Below, piece after piece: positions 49,101 through 60,875 of a DNA stretch of 64,000 nt. The notes below the pieces were generated by a model. That model was not told the origin of the DNA, made no database searches, and saw only the letters and a program-made list of their open reading frames with translations. The DNA is from Puccinellia tenuiflora (lineage: Eukaryota > Streptophyta > Magnoliopsida > Poales > Poaceae), in contig QRDG01000413.1 in assembly GCA_012064385.1 (NCBI GenBank), positions 558,001 to 622,000 on the forward strand, read 5' to 3'. Positions within the stretch are counted from its first letter, which is position 1. Each line of letters begins with the position of its first letter. The position numbers were made by a program, and so were the translations under genes.

Positions 49101-49430
49101 GTGAGCAGGGAGAAAGAGGAGCGGGCGCGGCCGATACAACCGAGGCTGGTCGGCTTCGGCGAAGCCGACAGGCCTATCGGCGTGGACGTGGCCGATTGCA
49201 GGCCGCGCAGTCCCGCGCAGGCCGACAGGGTGCGGTCGGGTGCGGGCACACTGGGGCCGGCCACCTGCTCGGCGTGGGCTAAGCCGACAGGACCCCGTCG
49301 GCGTGGACGAAGCCGACAGGGCCTGCTCGGCGTACCGGAAGCCGAGGGTGTAATATTTCTGTGAATTTTTCAAAATGCATATTATTTCCGTAAATGAATT
49401 AAAAAAATGTATTATTTAAAAAAATCGAGC
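46165..49430 (-). mobile_element. Mutator-like element carrying a plant mobile domain gene
   Basis: Terminal inverted repeats of about 150 bp (46165-46313 and 49281-49430) begin GCTCGATTTTTTTAAATAAT. They hold palindromic GC blocks built on CGGCTTCG/CGAAGCCG. Flanks GACAAATG (46157-46164) and GACAAAATG (49431-49439) fit a 9-bp target duplication with one A lost. The interior encodes a minus-strand plant mobile domain protein and no transposase. Stretch 48510-49280 is noncoding leader with A/G-rich repeats (AGGAGAAAGAGTGAGCAGGG twice). Confidence 0.8.
46820..48505 (-). pseudogene. Plant mobile domain (PMD, MAIL-like) protein, broken
   Basis: Exon-like blocks: 48505-48074 (SAVLAATYRGMCNGCQL, LLGCPLFLQLWSWERFPIGR), 48002-47701 (WQPYTEIAIDSRYPGGISRL, VEEMAQQRVMRQFG), 47614-about 47350 (WEEDRVFDLSLFNEYLRRY) and 47263-about 46860 (HVSWLRRMEGKLRHIYETI plus a Gln/Pro-rich tail with a duplicated PPRPSTQQQ unit). 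Order and motifs match the C-terminal half of the PMD seen in MAIN/MAIL proteins, PP7-long-form proteins and many transposons. An in-frame TAA at 47580-47578 lies in the third block (Gln-stop-Trp, probably from CAA) and a TAG precedes its end. Helitron-like or Ty3 features are absent. The N-terminal half of the domain was not located. Confidence 0.75.
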
Positions 49431-49771
49431 GACAAAATGCATGTTTACCACACCGGCGTCGACACGAACGTGGTGCGCGGCCTAGCTAGCAATCACCTAC
49501 ACGGATATGTCAGGTAGAACAGCCGCGCACACAGGCTAGCTCGTACATCAGGACTCTTTGCATGCAGAAAGCAGATGATTCCTTGATTATTTTTAATTTT
49601 ATGTATTATGGGTGAATTCTTTTTTTGCTGGGAGATTGGTATGTAAAAAGAGAAATTCATTCCTTGCCAAGGTTTACCTCTTGCATCGTTGAATGACATC
49701 ATATGAATTCGTATTTCTATAGCATACATATGGCCTATACGTTTAGTTGTTTAGCACATGGAAGCTTTATT

Positions 49772-50935
49772 TCCGAGGACAATCGCCATCACAACTTTTC
49801 TGCCTAGGCAAGGTCGTCGATGCGGCGGCGACTTTGTTATGGGCTTTTGTTCCCCTTCTTCGCCCGCGTCTGCTCGGCGTTTTCTCCGGCGTCGACAGGA
49901 AGAAGTGGGTCGTGGTGCTGGAGCTATGGCCGCTCGTCTGCTGGGGCTAGCGGCGGACTGGTGGATGCCATGGTCCGTGCAGGGTTTGTGGTCGGCGGCA
50001 GGCAGATCTGGTGCTGCCCCTCGACGGCGTCGACTGGGGAGGCCGGATTTGGAGGTGGAGGGTGAGCTCGGGGCGAGACCCCGACCCGCACGCCACAGAG
50101 ATATGTGGGCATTCGTGCTCCTTCTCGGGTTCACAAAGCCTTACGGCGATGGAGCTTCCTCTTCCTCGGGCACGGTGGCCTTCGTCCCTCTCTCTGCCGG
50201 TGCTCCGGCGTCGGCGGCGAGTAAGGATGGCAATTTTACCCATGGGTACGGGTACCCGCGGGTACCGTACCCGTATGGGGAGGGTATGGGTACATTTTTA
50301 TACCCATGGGTAGTACCCATACCCTACCCGCCAACTCATGGGTAGGGCATGGGTACAACCCTGTACCCGCGGGTATACCCATATCCTCTCCGTTTATACT
50401 GAATATGACCCCTACGCCGTTGACTTGCTAGATATGACCATGAGTTTGTGATTTTCGAAGTTAGATAAGTGTCATGTATTCATCTACCCATTATTGAGTT
50501 GAGATAGTTGTTTTTTTTATCAAATGTGGTACTTACGAATGTGACACTGGGAAAAATTTGTCTACTATTTGATCTACCCAACGGGTACCAATGGGTATAG
50601 ATACCCGCCGGGTATGGGTATGGATACATTTTCATCCCCGCGGGTAAGGGTATGGGTACAATTTTATACCCATAACTATATGGGTATGGGTATGGTATTG
50701 CTCTACCCTGCCCATACCTTGCCCATTGCCATCCTTAAGCGGCGAGCGGTGGATTTGGGTGCGGTGGTGCGGATGATCCTGAGGATGCTTCTGTATTTTT
50801 GCTTTCTTTCAAGGGTCTTCCTGCAGTTTGTACGGGTCTATGTATTCTACTGTACCGTATCTCTGTGTGTACGTATGTTGTACTACATCTGTCTTTGACT
50901 TAATATACGTATTTCCTTTCAAAAAAAAAAACTTT
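49772..50935 (+). other. GC-rich segment ending in an A-run, unclassified
   Basis: An open frame from 49758 (MEALFPRTIAITTFLPRQ) runs through GC-rich DNA until a hAT MITE interrupts it at 50222. After the MITE, TTTGACTTAATATACG...TTTC is followed by 11 A at about 50922-50932, as at the 3' end of a non-LTR retroelement or a processed transcript. I do not recognise the product. Confidence 0.45.
50222..50738. mobile_element. hAT-type MITE (second)
   Basis: Inverted ends TAAGGATGGCAAT and ATTGCCATCCTTA (one extra A on the right) between identical 8-bp duplications GCGGCGAG (50214-50221 and 50739-50746). The interior is dominated by GGGTATGGGTA/TACCCATACCC blocks. Confidence 0.9.
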
Positions 50936-51030
50936 TCTTCAATGCTTATTGTAAACTCAACATCGTGTGTAACTTTATGATCTGGATTAACATGGTCATG
51001 TCGAAGGTGCCTTAAATTTGTACATATATT

Positions 51031-51033
<3 letters not shown>

Positions 51034-51091
<58 letters not shown>
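51034..51091. repeat. (AT)n microsatellite
   Basis: About 29 AT units directly before the right copy of the 70-bp repeat. Confidence 0.95.
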
Positions 51092-51094
<3 letters not shown>

Positions 51095-52307
51095 TTCGTA
51101 TTTCTATTTCTATAGCATACATATGGCCTATACATATGGCCTATACATTTAGTTGTTTAGCACATGGTAGCTTTATATATATTCCAGCTATTCTGCACTC
51201 CCTTGCAGAATAAGTATTCTGCACAACTTTCTGAACTTCCTAGACAATAACCAGTGAACCTCTTAGCGGAAAATCTAGGGGCGGACGGTTTTCCGGCCAT
51301 ATTTTTCAAACCGTTGATCCAAATGGCGCGCGCGATATACCGTTGGATTCGCAAGAAAAATCCGCAACTTTTACTTTTCTACCAGTTTTCGAAATTATGC
51401 ACGGTCTTAAAATAATTTTAAACGCATCCAATTTAGTTTTGGCTGCCTACTACACTTTCCTGCAGTTTTTGGGGCGGCATTTCCGAACCGCTGATCGGAT
51501 TGATGAAAAGTATACACCGTTCGAAAGATACTAGAATTGCACATGTTTTTTTTATCTCTATCACTTTTCAAAATCTCGTACATATTTGGGAGCAATCTAT
51601 GAAATACGTAATCATGTGGTCCGTCGTGATACGCGGAAGAACTCAAAATTTGTTCGGTTTGTGTTTATCTATCTCGATGTGGCGACATGGTAGATTTAGA
51701 TTAGTCTCCAAGCGATGCCAATTTGCACGACGGGACGGTCAATCTGGCCAAGGGATCCCGTATGAGCGCTTTTTGCATACTTAAAAACAAATTTCGTGTA
51801 CGCTATATCTTGAACTTCCCGTATATCAGCATCAAACTCCCTTAGCTTCAACCTTTAACTCTCACACCCCGTATATGTGAACTTCCTTTTTTTATTTTTT
51901 TTATGTTTTGAGTTTTAATATGGGAGGAGGTGGGGGGGACCCCCCCCACGCATTTTTTTATCATTTTACAATAATAACCTTTTTTATTATTTCATAGATT
52001 GTTTATTTTTGTATGCACATTTTTTAACTTTTAAAATAAGCAAACCACTTTTTAACACGGATAAGCGAACTTCTATCCGAGTTTTGAACTTCTCAAATTT
52101 TGAGTGGCATATGTGTTTTTCCATATCTGAAAATTAATAACTGTTTTTAATATTCCGACCAAAACAGTATCGGGCCGTAACTCTTGGTTTTTGATACACC
52201 TGCGGCCCAGTTTGTGACCTCGTCGCTTCTAATTCCTGCCGGCCCACTTTTTTTCCCGAAACCGCCGCGTGTCTGTCCGCACTACCCCGCACCGCCCGCT
52301 ACATAAC

Positions 52308-52311
<4 letters not shown>

Positions 52312-52350
<39 letters not shown>
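52312..52350. repeat. (CT)n microsatellite in a probable leader
   Basis: About 19 CT units, followed by a GC-rich tract and a candidate 5'UTR (52360-52750) for the plus-strand C48 locus. Pyrimidine-rich tracts of this kind are common near plant transcription starts. Confidence 0.85.
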
Positions 52351-52352
<2 letters not shown>

Positions 52353-53259
52353 CAAACCCCTCTTCATCGGAGTTCTCGGCGCAACCGCGCGCGCCCACGC
52401 TCGAGCCCCCCACCCGCCGCCCACACGCCGCCACCTACCGCCGCCGCTGTTCGTCGTCGGGTGGTCTCCCCAGCACCAGCATTCCGCCCGCGCAACGGCG
52501 TAGCGGGAGCACCCCTCCTGCTCGCATCCACCCCCGTCGTCATGCTTAGGGTTTGTGGAGCGGCGCAGCGGGGGAGTCCTGCCTGATTATCCGTCGGCGG
52601 GTTCTCGGATTCACGGCGGAGAAGGACTACGCCGACCCCTCCATCCTCCTTCCTCTACCTCTTCTTCTCGATTTCGTCCAAGATCGTTGCCGGGAGCACC
52701 CCTTCACCTGCTCGCAATCACCTGAGAGGTAATGGATGGATCTTCCCCGTCAGGAATCGAAGGTTATAAATTACCCATATATTTTTTGTGTGTATTTTTG
52801 ATTTTAAATCCTTTTTTGTGCTACTGTGTGGAAGTTCCTGCGTTGATTTTTTACTTGTTAGTTGTTTTTATCCCTGATGTGTATGTGCGTGGTGGGGAAT
52901 GAATCTCCATTTTTCAATCATGCATCATTATTTTGCTGTTCAGTAGATCATAAGCTATATAAACCTCTGCTATATATTTATGTGAACTTCTCATTTTTTC
53001 CATTTTTTGTATATTATATCAACTTTGCCGTTCAAGTAGACCATGAGCTGTATAGACTCTTTGCTTTATATGTATGTGAACCTCTCATATTTCCATCTTG
53101 TTGTTTATTCTTTTATTAGTTTATGTTTAAGTATATCATAAGCTATACAGGCTTTTGATCTGCAGTCTTTAGTTCTATATGTTCTATCATTGTTTTCTAA
53201 GTGTGTGTTTTTTGAAATATGTATGTTTTACCTTTCTTTTTTCTTTTGTGTGCGTGCAG

Positions 53260-56200
53260 GTGATGACACCATTAGGGAATCTTTAAACCAGGTCAATACT
53301 GATTACCCTATAGTCGATTCCCCTGCAAAGCTTGGAGTGGACATGCCTGACAAATCTATGTCAGAAATAGCGCCAGATGCTCCAATCGATGCCCCGTTGT
53401 TTGACCGTACGCCAATGGTTCTTCGATCTGGTGGGTTTGACAGTAGTGCCCCAGCGTTCGACCGTACGCCATTGAACCTTCAATCTGATGGGGCTGAAAG
53501 CAGTGTCCCTGTGAATTACAGCACACCATTGTTCGCTCAAGCTCATTGGGGTGATGATATCAGTGGTGTTGATGGTGAACGCACAGCAGGGCCTATTTTT
53601 GATCCCACTCCTATGCACATTGTCAGCAATGAGCAACTGCCTGTGTCTATTGTTGATGGTGAACGCACAACAGGGCCTATCTTTGATCCCACTCCTATGC
53701 ACATTGTCAGCAATGAGCAACTGCCTGTGACTAGTGCACATTCATCGGAGTGTACCCCCGAGTGGCAGGATACGCCCTCGCAGACTGTTGACGGCACTGA
53801 AGAAGTTACTCAGGAACACAATGTTCAGGAACAGCTTGATAAGTATCAGCAGGAACATATGGCCAGGGTAGATATTTTCAATGAAAAGGTAAATCAGTAC
53901 TAAAGGAAATACCCATCGAGGTTGAAGACTGGTCAGGCAAGTGATGCACCCTGTCCAGATTCTCCTTCTGCAGAATTTTGTGAAACTCCACCAGCGATAA
54001 AGAAAGCCAGGATGGCTGTTGCTAAGAAAAAAATCTGCAGCTCTTGCTCCCCCACGGCGCAATCCTCGTGTTGTTGCTATGTCTCGTTTGTCTGAAGATA
54101 CGAACCCTTTGCAGCAATCACCTCCCACTGCTAAATCTAATCTCTCCAAACACAAGAGGGTTGCCGACGTCATGTACGATGCAGGGTCTGATGACGCACA
54201 TGACTTTGATGATGATTGGGAAGACTTCGAGGCCTCTGATCTTGAGGTTATTTTTTGTTTCTCTTATATACCCATTTCTCTTTTTGTGTTGTCATCATCC
54301 GACCTACTGAACCTGATATTGCTTATTTTTATTCCATTATTGATATAGTGAACTTCTCTTTTGTTATTGTACATTTATTCCATTTTTCTGTTGTTTTGTG
54401 CAGAATAAAAAAAGGAAGAAGCAGTATGAGAAGAGGGTTGTAGTAGTTCACAAGAAGCCGTTGGGTCGGAGAAAGAGATATGGTGAAACCGTAAAACCTG
54501 GACAGAAGCGGTTCCAGCAGACTGTTCGTTGTTCTCTTGGCGAAGTTCGTGCTGCTGCTAAGCTGTTGAAAGATACTCACAGGGCCAAAGTCAGGGAAGG
54601 CGGTTTTGGTTGTGTTTTTGATTGGGTGCTGGAGGGTAATGTTTCACGTGTGCTGATGTGCCATTTGTTGATGACCATTGACACATCAACGATGACTATC
54701 GACTATGGACTTGGCAGGAGAATTGTTGTGAACAGAGAGGATGTTCATCATATTTTTGGGTTCCCCATGGGAGGTGACGCAGCTCCTAGACCTGCCGATT
54801 CTGGGCATGACGAGTCCCTTTCTATTTTGAAGGGAGAACTTGGTCTTGACAGCAAGTCTAGCATTGTGATAAAGAATTTGTGCAAGATTCTGGAAGATCT
54901 AGTGGAAGATCCCTCAAAGGTTGATCTGGCTGTGAAGGTTTTCTTTGCTATTTTATACAACAAGCTTATATGCCCTGGGTCAGCACCTCGTGTTGGGAGG
55001 GAGGCTGCCATGCTTGTCAATATGGATTACAACAAAATGGCGAAGATGGACTACTGCCAGTTAGTTGTTGATGAGATCAAAAGAGCTGCTATTAAGTACC
55101 AAGATAGAAGTATACCGCAGGCTGGCCCTGAGGGGTGTGGTGTTGTGTCGACTGTTATGTATCTGGACAGCTGCTTTTCAAAGAAGTATTCTGTAATGCA
55201 TATCAAGACGCCACGTGCGAACTACTTGTACGAGAAACCTCTGAATGATATTTTCCACCTCGACACGTTCAAGCATGGTGGATGTGTACTAGCAGATTAC
55301 AAGTTTGGTAAACTTGGGGTTAGTATTACTACCCTTTTCCCTTCTTCTATCATTTTTCTGTTTTTGTAAACTTGTTTGTATCATACAGTAGTTTTTTTTA
55401 ATTCCGTTGCTTTTTCTGTTAATTTCTTTATTCTGGTTTTTACAGCTTACTTTTTTGAAAAAAACGTTATGTGTAACAGTGAAACTGATAAGCATGTCAA
55501 TACTGAACCTCTTTTTTTTGTTTTGCTTCATGAACTTTTTGTATTATCATATTTACTGTACCTTTTTTTTAATTTTGATGTGTGAACTTCATGTTCTCAC
55601 ATTATTGAACCTCATTTTTTTTTCAGTGGAAAGGCTCCCACCAAATTGTGTATTCATATACCTTCCCCGCTGAAGAGCTTATTTATGATACATGTCACCA
55701 CTCGCCTGATAGGCCATCTTCTCCTGTTCACAAATCTGAAGACATGGGCAACACTCAGATCGAGATTCATTCTTTTCAGCAGGCAGATGACAAATGTGCA
55801 CCGAAACCCCAGCCGTCTTCAGATGTGGGAGGTCGTTCTTCATCGGTTTATGACCAAATTAGGGAGATGTTGCAGAAAGTTGAACAAATATCTCATACCA
55901 TCCCAACAACGTCTGATCGTATGAGCACTATATCCGGTCTTTTTCCTGAGGGCCATGGCCCTAGCGCAGAAGTAGTTAAGGTGGAGACAGAGAATGAACT
56001 AAAATCACTTGACAGCTTGAGGTCTGCTTACATTTTCCTTGCAGTTAGGTTTCGATGATTTTCGCTCGAAACAGGATGCTTTTTGTATGTTTTATGAAAG
56101 AGAGGGTGTCACCATAGAGAAGCAAATCCTTAAGCAAGATGATAAGTCTGGGCGTGCCCCGGCAATGTTATCTATTGTGGGTACACAGATCTAGGACAAT

Positions 56201-57091
56201 CGAAGGCTGAAGCTCTGGTAATTTTACATGTTTGAATGAACTTCCTTTTTCCTTTTTTTAGTACAACCATTTAAAATACTGTTTATTCTCATAAATCCCC
56301 TGAGCATGTAACTAGTTAACTGCCGATATATACTAATAGTGAACTCATTCTTTTTATGTTTTATCAGTATCCTTTTTTTTGGTTTTTTATAGTTAACTCC
56401 TGTTCAGTTTATATAATGAGCTTTTTTGCTTTTGTTCCATGTGAACTTACATCTGACGTTTGAGTTAACTTCTTTATTTTTTCAGGCAGAAGCTAGGCTA
56501 GCTGAGGAGTTAGCTTCCCAGGATCATAATGCAGATGGTGAAGAATATACTGCATGTGTTGACGGCACTAGTGCTGATGTTGTTAAACCAATTCACCACA
56601 CCCGTGACCCGGCCGCATGATTTGAGCGACGGAGACGGCGTAGGAGATGATCCTGCCATGAATCATAGCATCCCTCAATTTGATACGTCTTCATTGAAGG
56701 AATTTGAAGATGAAGACGATGTTGATGCTTCAACGAGCAACAGTTTTACGTATCATTCAGTAAGAACACATCATCTGGAGATCCGCTTGTGTTGCTTGAC
56801 GCCCGTCCAATTAATGTATATTCAGCGAAGGATGGCGATGAATCACGTGGCAAGCGGTTGTGCTGGAGCTACTGTTCCTCCTTTTGAAGGGGGTACACAA
56901 CATGTAAACCCCACTGTACTCGATGATTCAGTTGATCCATCTGGAGCCATTGTGGACGAGCCAGTGCAGCAGACGGAGCTGCAATCTGACAAACCCGGTG
57001 ACGCCTCTTCAACATGTGATATTGTTCATGAAGAGCACCACGACCCGTCTGCTACTGCATATCTTGAGGAAGAACACACACAAGTATCAGG
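53260..57091 (+). pseudogene. N-terminal part of a transposon Ulp1-type protein, multiply broken
   Basis: Exon-like blocks 53260-54246, 54404-55318, 55627-56217 and 56486-57091 have acceptable splice borders. The first is acidic with four F-D-(R/P)-T-P repeats and two near-identical 84-bp units (53568 and 53652). The second holds the best conserved region (KKPLGRRKRYGET, VNREDVHHIFGFPMGG, VKVFFAILYNKLICPGSAPR), which I associate with plant transposon proteins linked to C48 proteases. Lesions seen: TAA at 53901; one extra A in the A-run at 54026-54032; a frame break near 56038; TAG at about 56192; frame breaks near 56590-56800. It is not translatable as a whole. Confidence 0.7.
53568..53731 (+). 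repeat. 84-bp tandem coding repeat
   Basis: Two adjacent units encode VDGERT(A/T)GPIFDPTPMH then IVSNEQLPV with only a few differences. It looks like a recent duplication preserving frame. Confidence 0.92.
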
Positions 57092-57199
57092 TGCGTGTTC
57101 TTTTATTATGCGAACAAACCTCTTAGTTTCTGGATATATGAACTTAAATAATTTTAAAAGTGAACTTCTCTTTTTTTAATTCACCCTTCTGTTTTTCTC

Positions 57200-58440
57200 A
57201 GTTTGTTCAGTATCGAGTCAATTTCAACTCCTCCGATGTCTGCTATGCCACTCATGAAGAAAATAAAAGAAGTTTATGATGTTGTGTGTCGGTTGAGGAA
57301 GGATCCCAAGAAAAGGTTTTTGTTTCTCCCTTTTTTTGTTGCATACGGCATGAAAAAGGATGGATATGTGTTTTCAGGCAATTTATGCTATTTATATTTT
57401 TTTCCAACGCAGGGACAACATACTTTTCGAGAATGATCATTGTAGATGCACGATTGGACAAGTCGGTGAAGCTTTCCAGCCTTACGGCTTTCTTGCTCGT
57501 TCACAGTTTATCTTGGAACTTTTTGCTTGGTCAAAAGTTCAAGAACTCAGAGAAGCTTGTTGCACCATATGTTTGCTCTTTATGTGAACTCCCTTCCTAT
57601 TTTTTTCTAGAAGTGAACTTTCTTTTCTGTATTACTTTATAATTTTCTGTTGCCTTCCTGGTAATAATCCCTCTTATTATGTTGTATTTTTACTTCAATC
57701 AGAGGCACCTATTTGAAGAGAATCTAGGGAGTACATGTTTGCGTAATTTTTCAATCCTGATTCTGAAGAACGCTTGGACAAGAAAGAAGTTGTAAGTAGA
57801 TAGTTTCTGGTCCTTTTTGTCTTTTTTTCTACATTTTTCCTTTTTTTTTTGATACACGATGTTTTGTGCGTGACTTTTTGCATGTACTTTCATTTACTTT
57901 TTTCAGATTTGTTTTCTACATTTGACCCACCCAACCCTCTGCTCCCTGGTGTTGTGGGCCATTTCTGTGTAGTAGCTATCACATGAAGAAGGAACGCATT
58001 GAGATTATTGATTCTATGCGCGGACCCACTGATCCAGATGCTAAGAGGGTAGTGCATTTAATGGCACATGGTATAAAGAATTATGGAGGGAAGCTAGAGA
58101 TTCCAAAGGTGGTACCTTTTCTCCAGCATCAATTGANATCACTTCAAGCCGGATTATGTGAGGAGTCCTAGGCAAGGAACTGCGTAAGTACATATCCCAC
58201 ATGTTCAGCATTCAATATTCTTTTTCTTTTGTACATAACATATAAATAATCTGTTTATTAACTCTCTCCCTCTCCATTTTATTGTGTGTATGTGCAGCCA
58301 TGATTGCGGCTTTTTCATGCTTCAAACTTACATTCTTATGATGGCAATGGTTTGATTATCTTTAACCAGAAAGACATATTGAACATCAGGATGACTGTTC
58401 TCTATAGCTGGTTGACGGCTAGTGATTTGGTATAGACCTC
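57200..58440 (+). pseudogene. First C48 (Ulp1-like) protease core, degraded
   Basis: Blocks include ENDHCRCTIGQVGEAFQPYG (57424 onward), then FDPPNPLLPG followed by HFCVVAI (His at 57960-57962). A frame break follows, then MKKERIEIIDSMRG (Asp at 58010-58012), and finally HDCGFFMLQTYI (Cys at 58305-58307). The order His, Asp, Cys in an H-x-V, I-D-S, DCG context fits C48 proteases, which cleave ubiquitin-like modifiers. At least one frameshift (near 57982) and an unresolved base (58137) are present. It may be the end of the gene starting at 53260. Confidence 0.65.
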
Positions 58441-58644
58441 AAGTCTGTTTTAGGCATTGACCCAGGTAGCAACCACTCCTTCATTTCACTTTTTTTCTGT
58501 TTTTTTGCAAATGTTGAACTCCCCATAGTTTATAGCATAACTCCTACATGCAGCTAAGTGAACATTTTCATTTTTTTATGTCTGCGTATTTGATTCCCTC
58601 TTCCTTTTTTTACCAGTTTATGTTTTGAAATTGTATGTTTTTAG

Positions 58645-60602
58645 GCGAACGTCTTGACATTGATGAGGACAATTTTTCTCTATTCGAGACTCTGTGCTAC
58701 ACTCCTGAGGTTATACCCATTGACGAAGAAGATACCGTAAAAGTTCAAAGCAAGACGCAGAAGGCTATTGCCCGTCTCCATCCGACGGTAAAAAACAAGA
58801 AAGTCCATTAAGGATTCATCCACTGGAGGCAAAGGAACTGGAACTTTTGTCCCGATGAGGACAGTGACGATGATTTTGTCAGTGATTCACCGTGGAAGCG
58901 CGGAATTAAACATGTCTCCAAGGATGTGCATGTCTGTACTGCGGATAGCAGTGATGATTTTGTCACTAAGAAGCCCAGTAAACCCACTGCAAAAATTCCT
59001 GTTACTTCTAAGAAGAGGGCCTACCAAACCTGTCAAGAAATTGAGATCTGAAGTCCCAAAGCTTGTGCCATACAAGTTCCCTCATTTATCGAAGGCCAAG
59101 GAACTTAAACAGTTCATACTAAGCAAAGATTATCTTCACGTCCATGGCGAGTGAGTTTATGTCACACATTTATCATTATTTTTGGTGTTTGGTGTCCAAT
59201 ATTGTTTTAGAGTTTTTTCATCCTTTTTTAATCTTTTTAGCTGTCCTTCTTATATTTTGTGTCTTTTTGTGTCCCCCATGTGCCTTTCAGTGTACCTATT
59301 GTGAAGTTCAAGAATCCAATTGATGAGGAATACTGTATCGATGGCAAATTCATGTTCAGGCTCTTTGGCCGTTGCGAAATGTTGGAAGGTGAAATTGTGG
59401 ATTTCATAATATCCTACTGGAGAAACTCGCCTGATATGAAATACTTCTTTCGAACTGGTGACCGTGTTTTGCTCACACCAAACACAATTCCAGTAAGTCT
59501 GTTCTGAACCTTTTTTGTACAGACTTTTCTCATGTGTGATCACAGCAAACTTTACACCATCATCATAGTGAACTTCTTACTATTTTTTCTGTTTTTTGGC
59601 ACGCAGTACCTGCTTGATTTCGCACCCTTTGACCTGAAGGACAGTAGTGGTAGAACTATGCAGAGGCAACAATTTAATGTAAAACAAGCGGCTAAAATGT
59701 TCAACCAATATGTGAGGGATGATGAAAATCTTTTGAAAGCAAATCTGGTAAGTGTTTTTTGTACCTGATGTTTTTCACAGTAAACATATCTTTTTTTCCT
59801 TTTTTGTTCTATGAATTTTTTAACTTGAACCTCCTTGATTGATCAAAACAGATCTTAATTCCTCATTTCATGGACTCCCACCACTCGATGTATGTCATGA
59901 ACAAGTATAATCGCTTGGTGGATGTACTTGATTTCAGGAGGTACACTAACCAGAACATGGTAAACACAATAAGGGCCAATCACCACCGCAACCGTGTTGA
60001 AATTGTAAGATGGACCAATCACTACCGCTACAAATATACTTTTTTGTGTACCATATTGTTTTTTCTTACTAAATTTTCTATACAGATAAGGAGAATGGTG
60101 GCTCTCATGAAGGAGGTGTACGGAATAAAAGAATACAGCGCGCACAATGATGTTGATTGGGAAGCAGCTGCTGAGCATTGCAACTATGTTTTAACACCAG
60201 AGCAGGGCGCAAACGAGTGTGGATTCTATGTGTTAAAGGTTGCCTGCACTTTTGATGGTGTCTCATTCGTAGAGAAGATTAAAAACAAAGATGTCAGTCC
60301 ATTTCTATCCTTTTTTATAAATCAGTATCAGCATTTTTTCTTTTTTTTGTTGTTTTTGATACATTTGTGTTTTTATGTCGCTGACACGAATTCAATGCCT
60401 TTTTTTGAAGGCTCGCGTTGAGGACTGGAAGGCTGAATATATGTACCAGCTACTGTTCCATCAAGAAAATCTTATTTCTCCTTCTGAATGGCCTAGCGAA
60501 ATTCAAGACCTGGTTCTTCTTCTAGGGTTAGGCTCGCAATCTACTCAGGAGCTACTGTCCCAAGCAGTCAAAGATCGCGGTGAAACCCAAGCACAGGGAT
60601 AG
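58645..60602 (+). pseudogene. Second C48 (Ulp1-like) protease region, core largely intact
   Basis: The leader part (DEDNFSLFETLCYTPEVIP, then a Lys-rich stretch) has frame breaks near 58790-59040. The following exons are cleaner: 59291-59491, 59607-59748, about 59852-60006, about 60087-60294 and 60411-60602. A plausible catalytic set is retained: His in SHHSMYV (59879-59884), Asp in DVLDF (59930-59932), Gln in PEQGAN (60203-60205), Cys in NECGFYVLK (60218-60220). The usual HW is HH or HS here. The stop is at about 60602. With its broken upstream part this is probably a pseudogene, though the core alone might be expressed. Confidence 0.65.
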
Positions 60603-60875
60603 ATGGGCTTTTTTATCTTTTGATTCTCCTTATGTGTATCTACCAGGGCTAGGGTTTAAACCTTTGTGAAGCTTTTACTAGTGTTATCTTTTGTGTGTTT
60701 TTATGGTACCCTTGATCTCCATGTAAATATAATCACTTATGCGAATTGCTGAGAATGTTATGTATTAGTGAACTCCTGTGTACTAGGAAAACCTCCATAT
60801 GTAGAAGTTCATGAAGGAACTTCCTTTTTTTTATTATTTCACTCTCGGTAGCTTTCTGTGTTCATGTGAACTATC

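Larger units (their letters stand above)
49701..51178. repeat. ~70-bp direct repeats flanking a 1.3-kb segment
   Basis: 49701-49771 (TATGAATTCGTATTTC to ACATGGAAGCTTTAT) recurs at 51089-51178 with small internal duplications (CTATTTCTAT; CATATGGCCTATA twice). The repeats bracket the GC-rich segment and the AT microsatellite. Confidence 0.88.

Noticed and set aside
49758..50345. A 195-codon host gene
   Set aside because: The last part of the frame is inside the hAT MITE, and the first part has no recognisable domain.
56018..56040. A 23-nt intron (GTCTGC...TTGCAG) to restore frame
   Set aside because: Far below the minimum size of plant introns; a frameshift is more likely.
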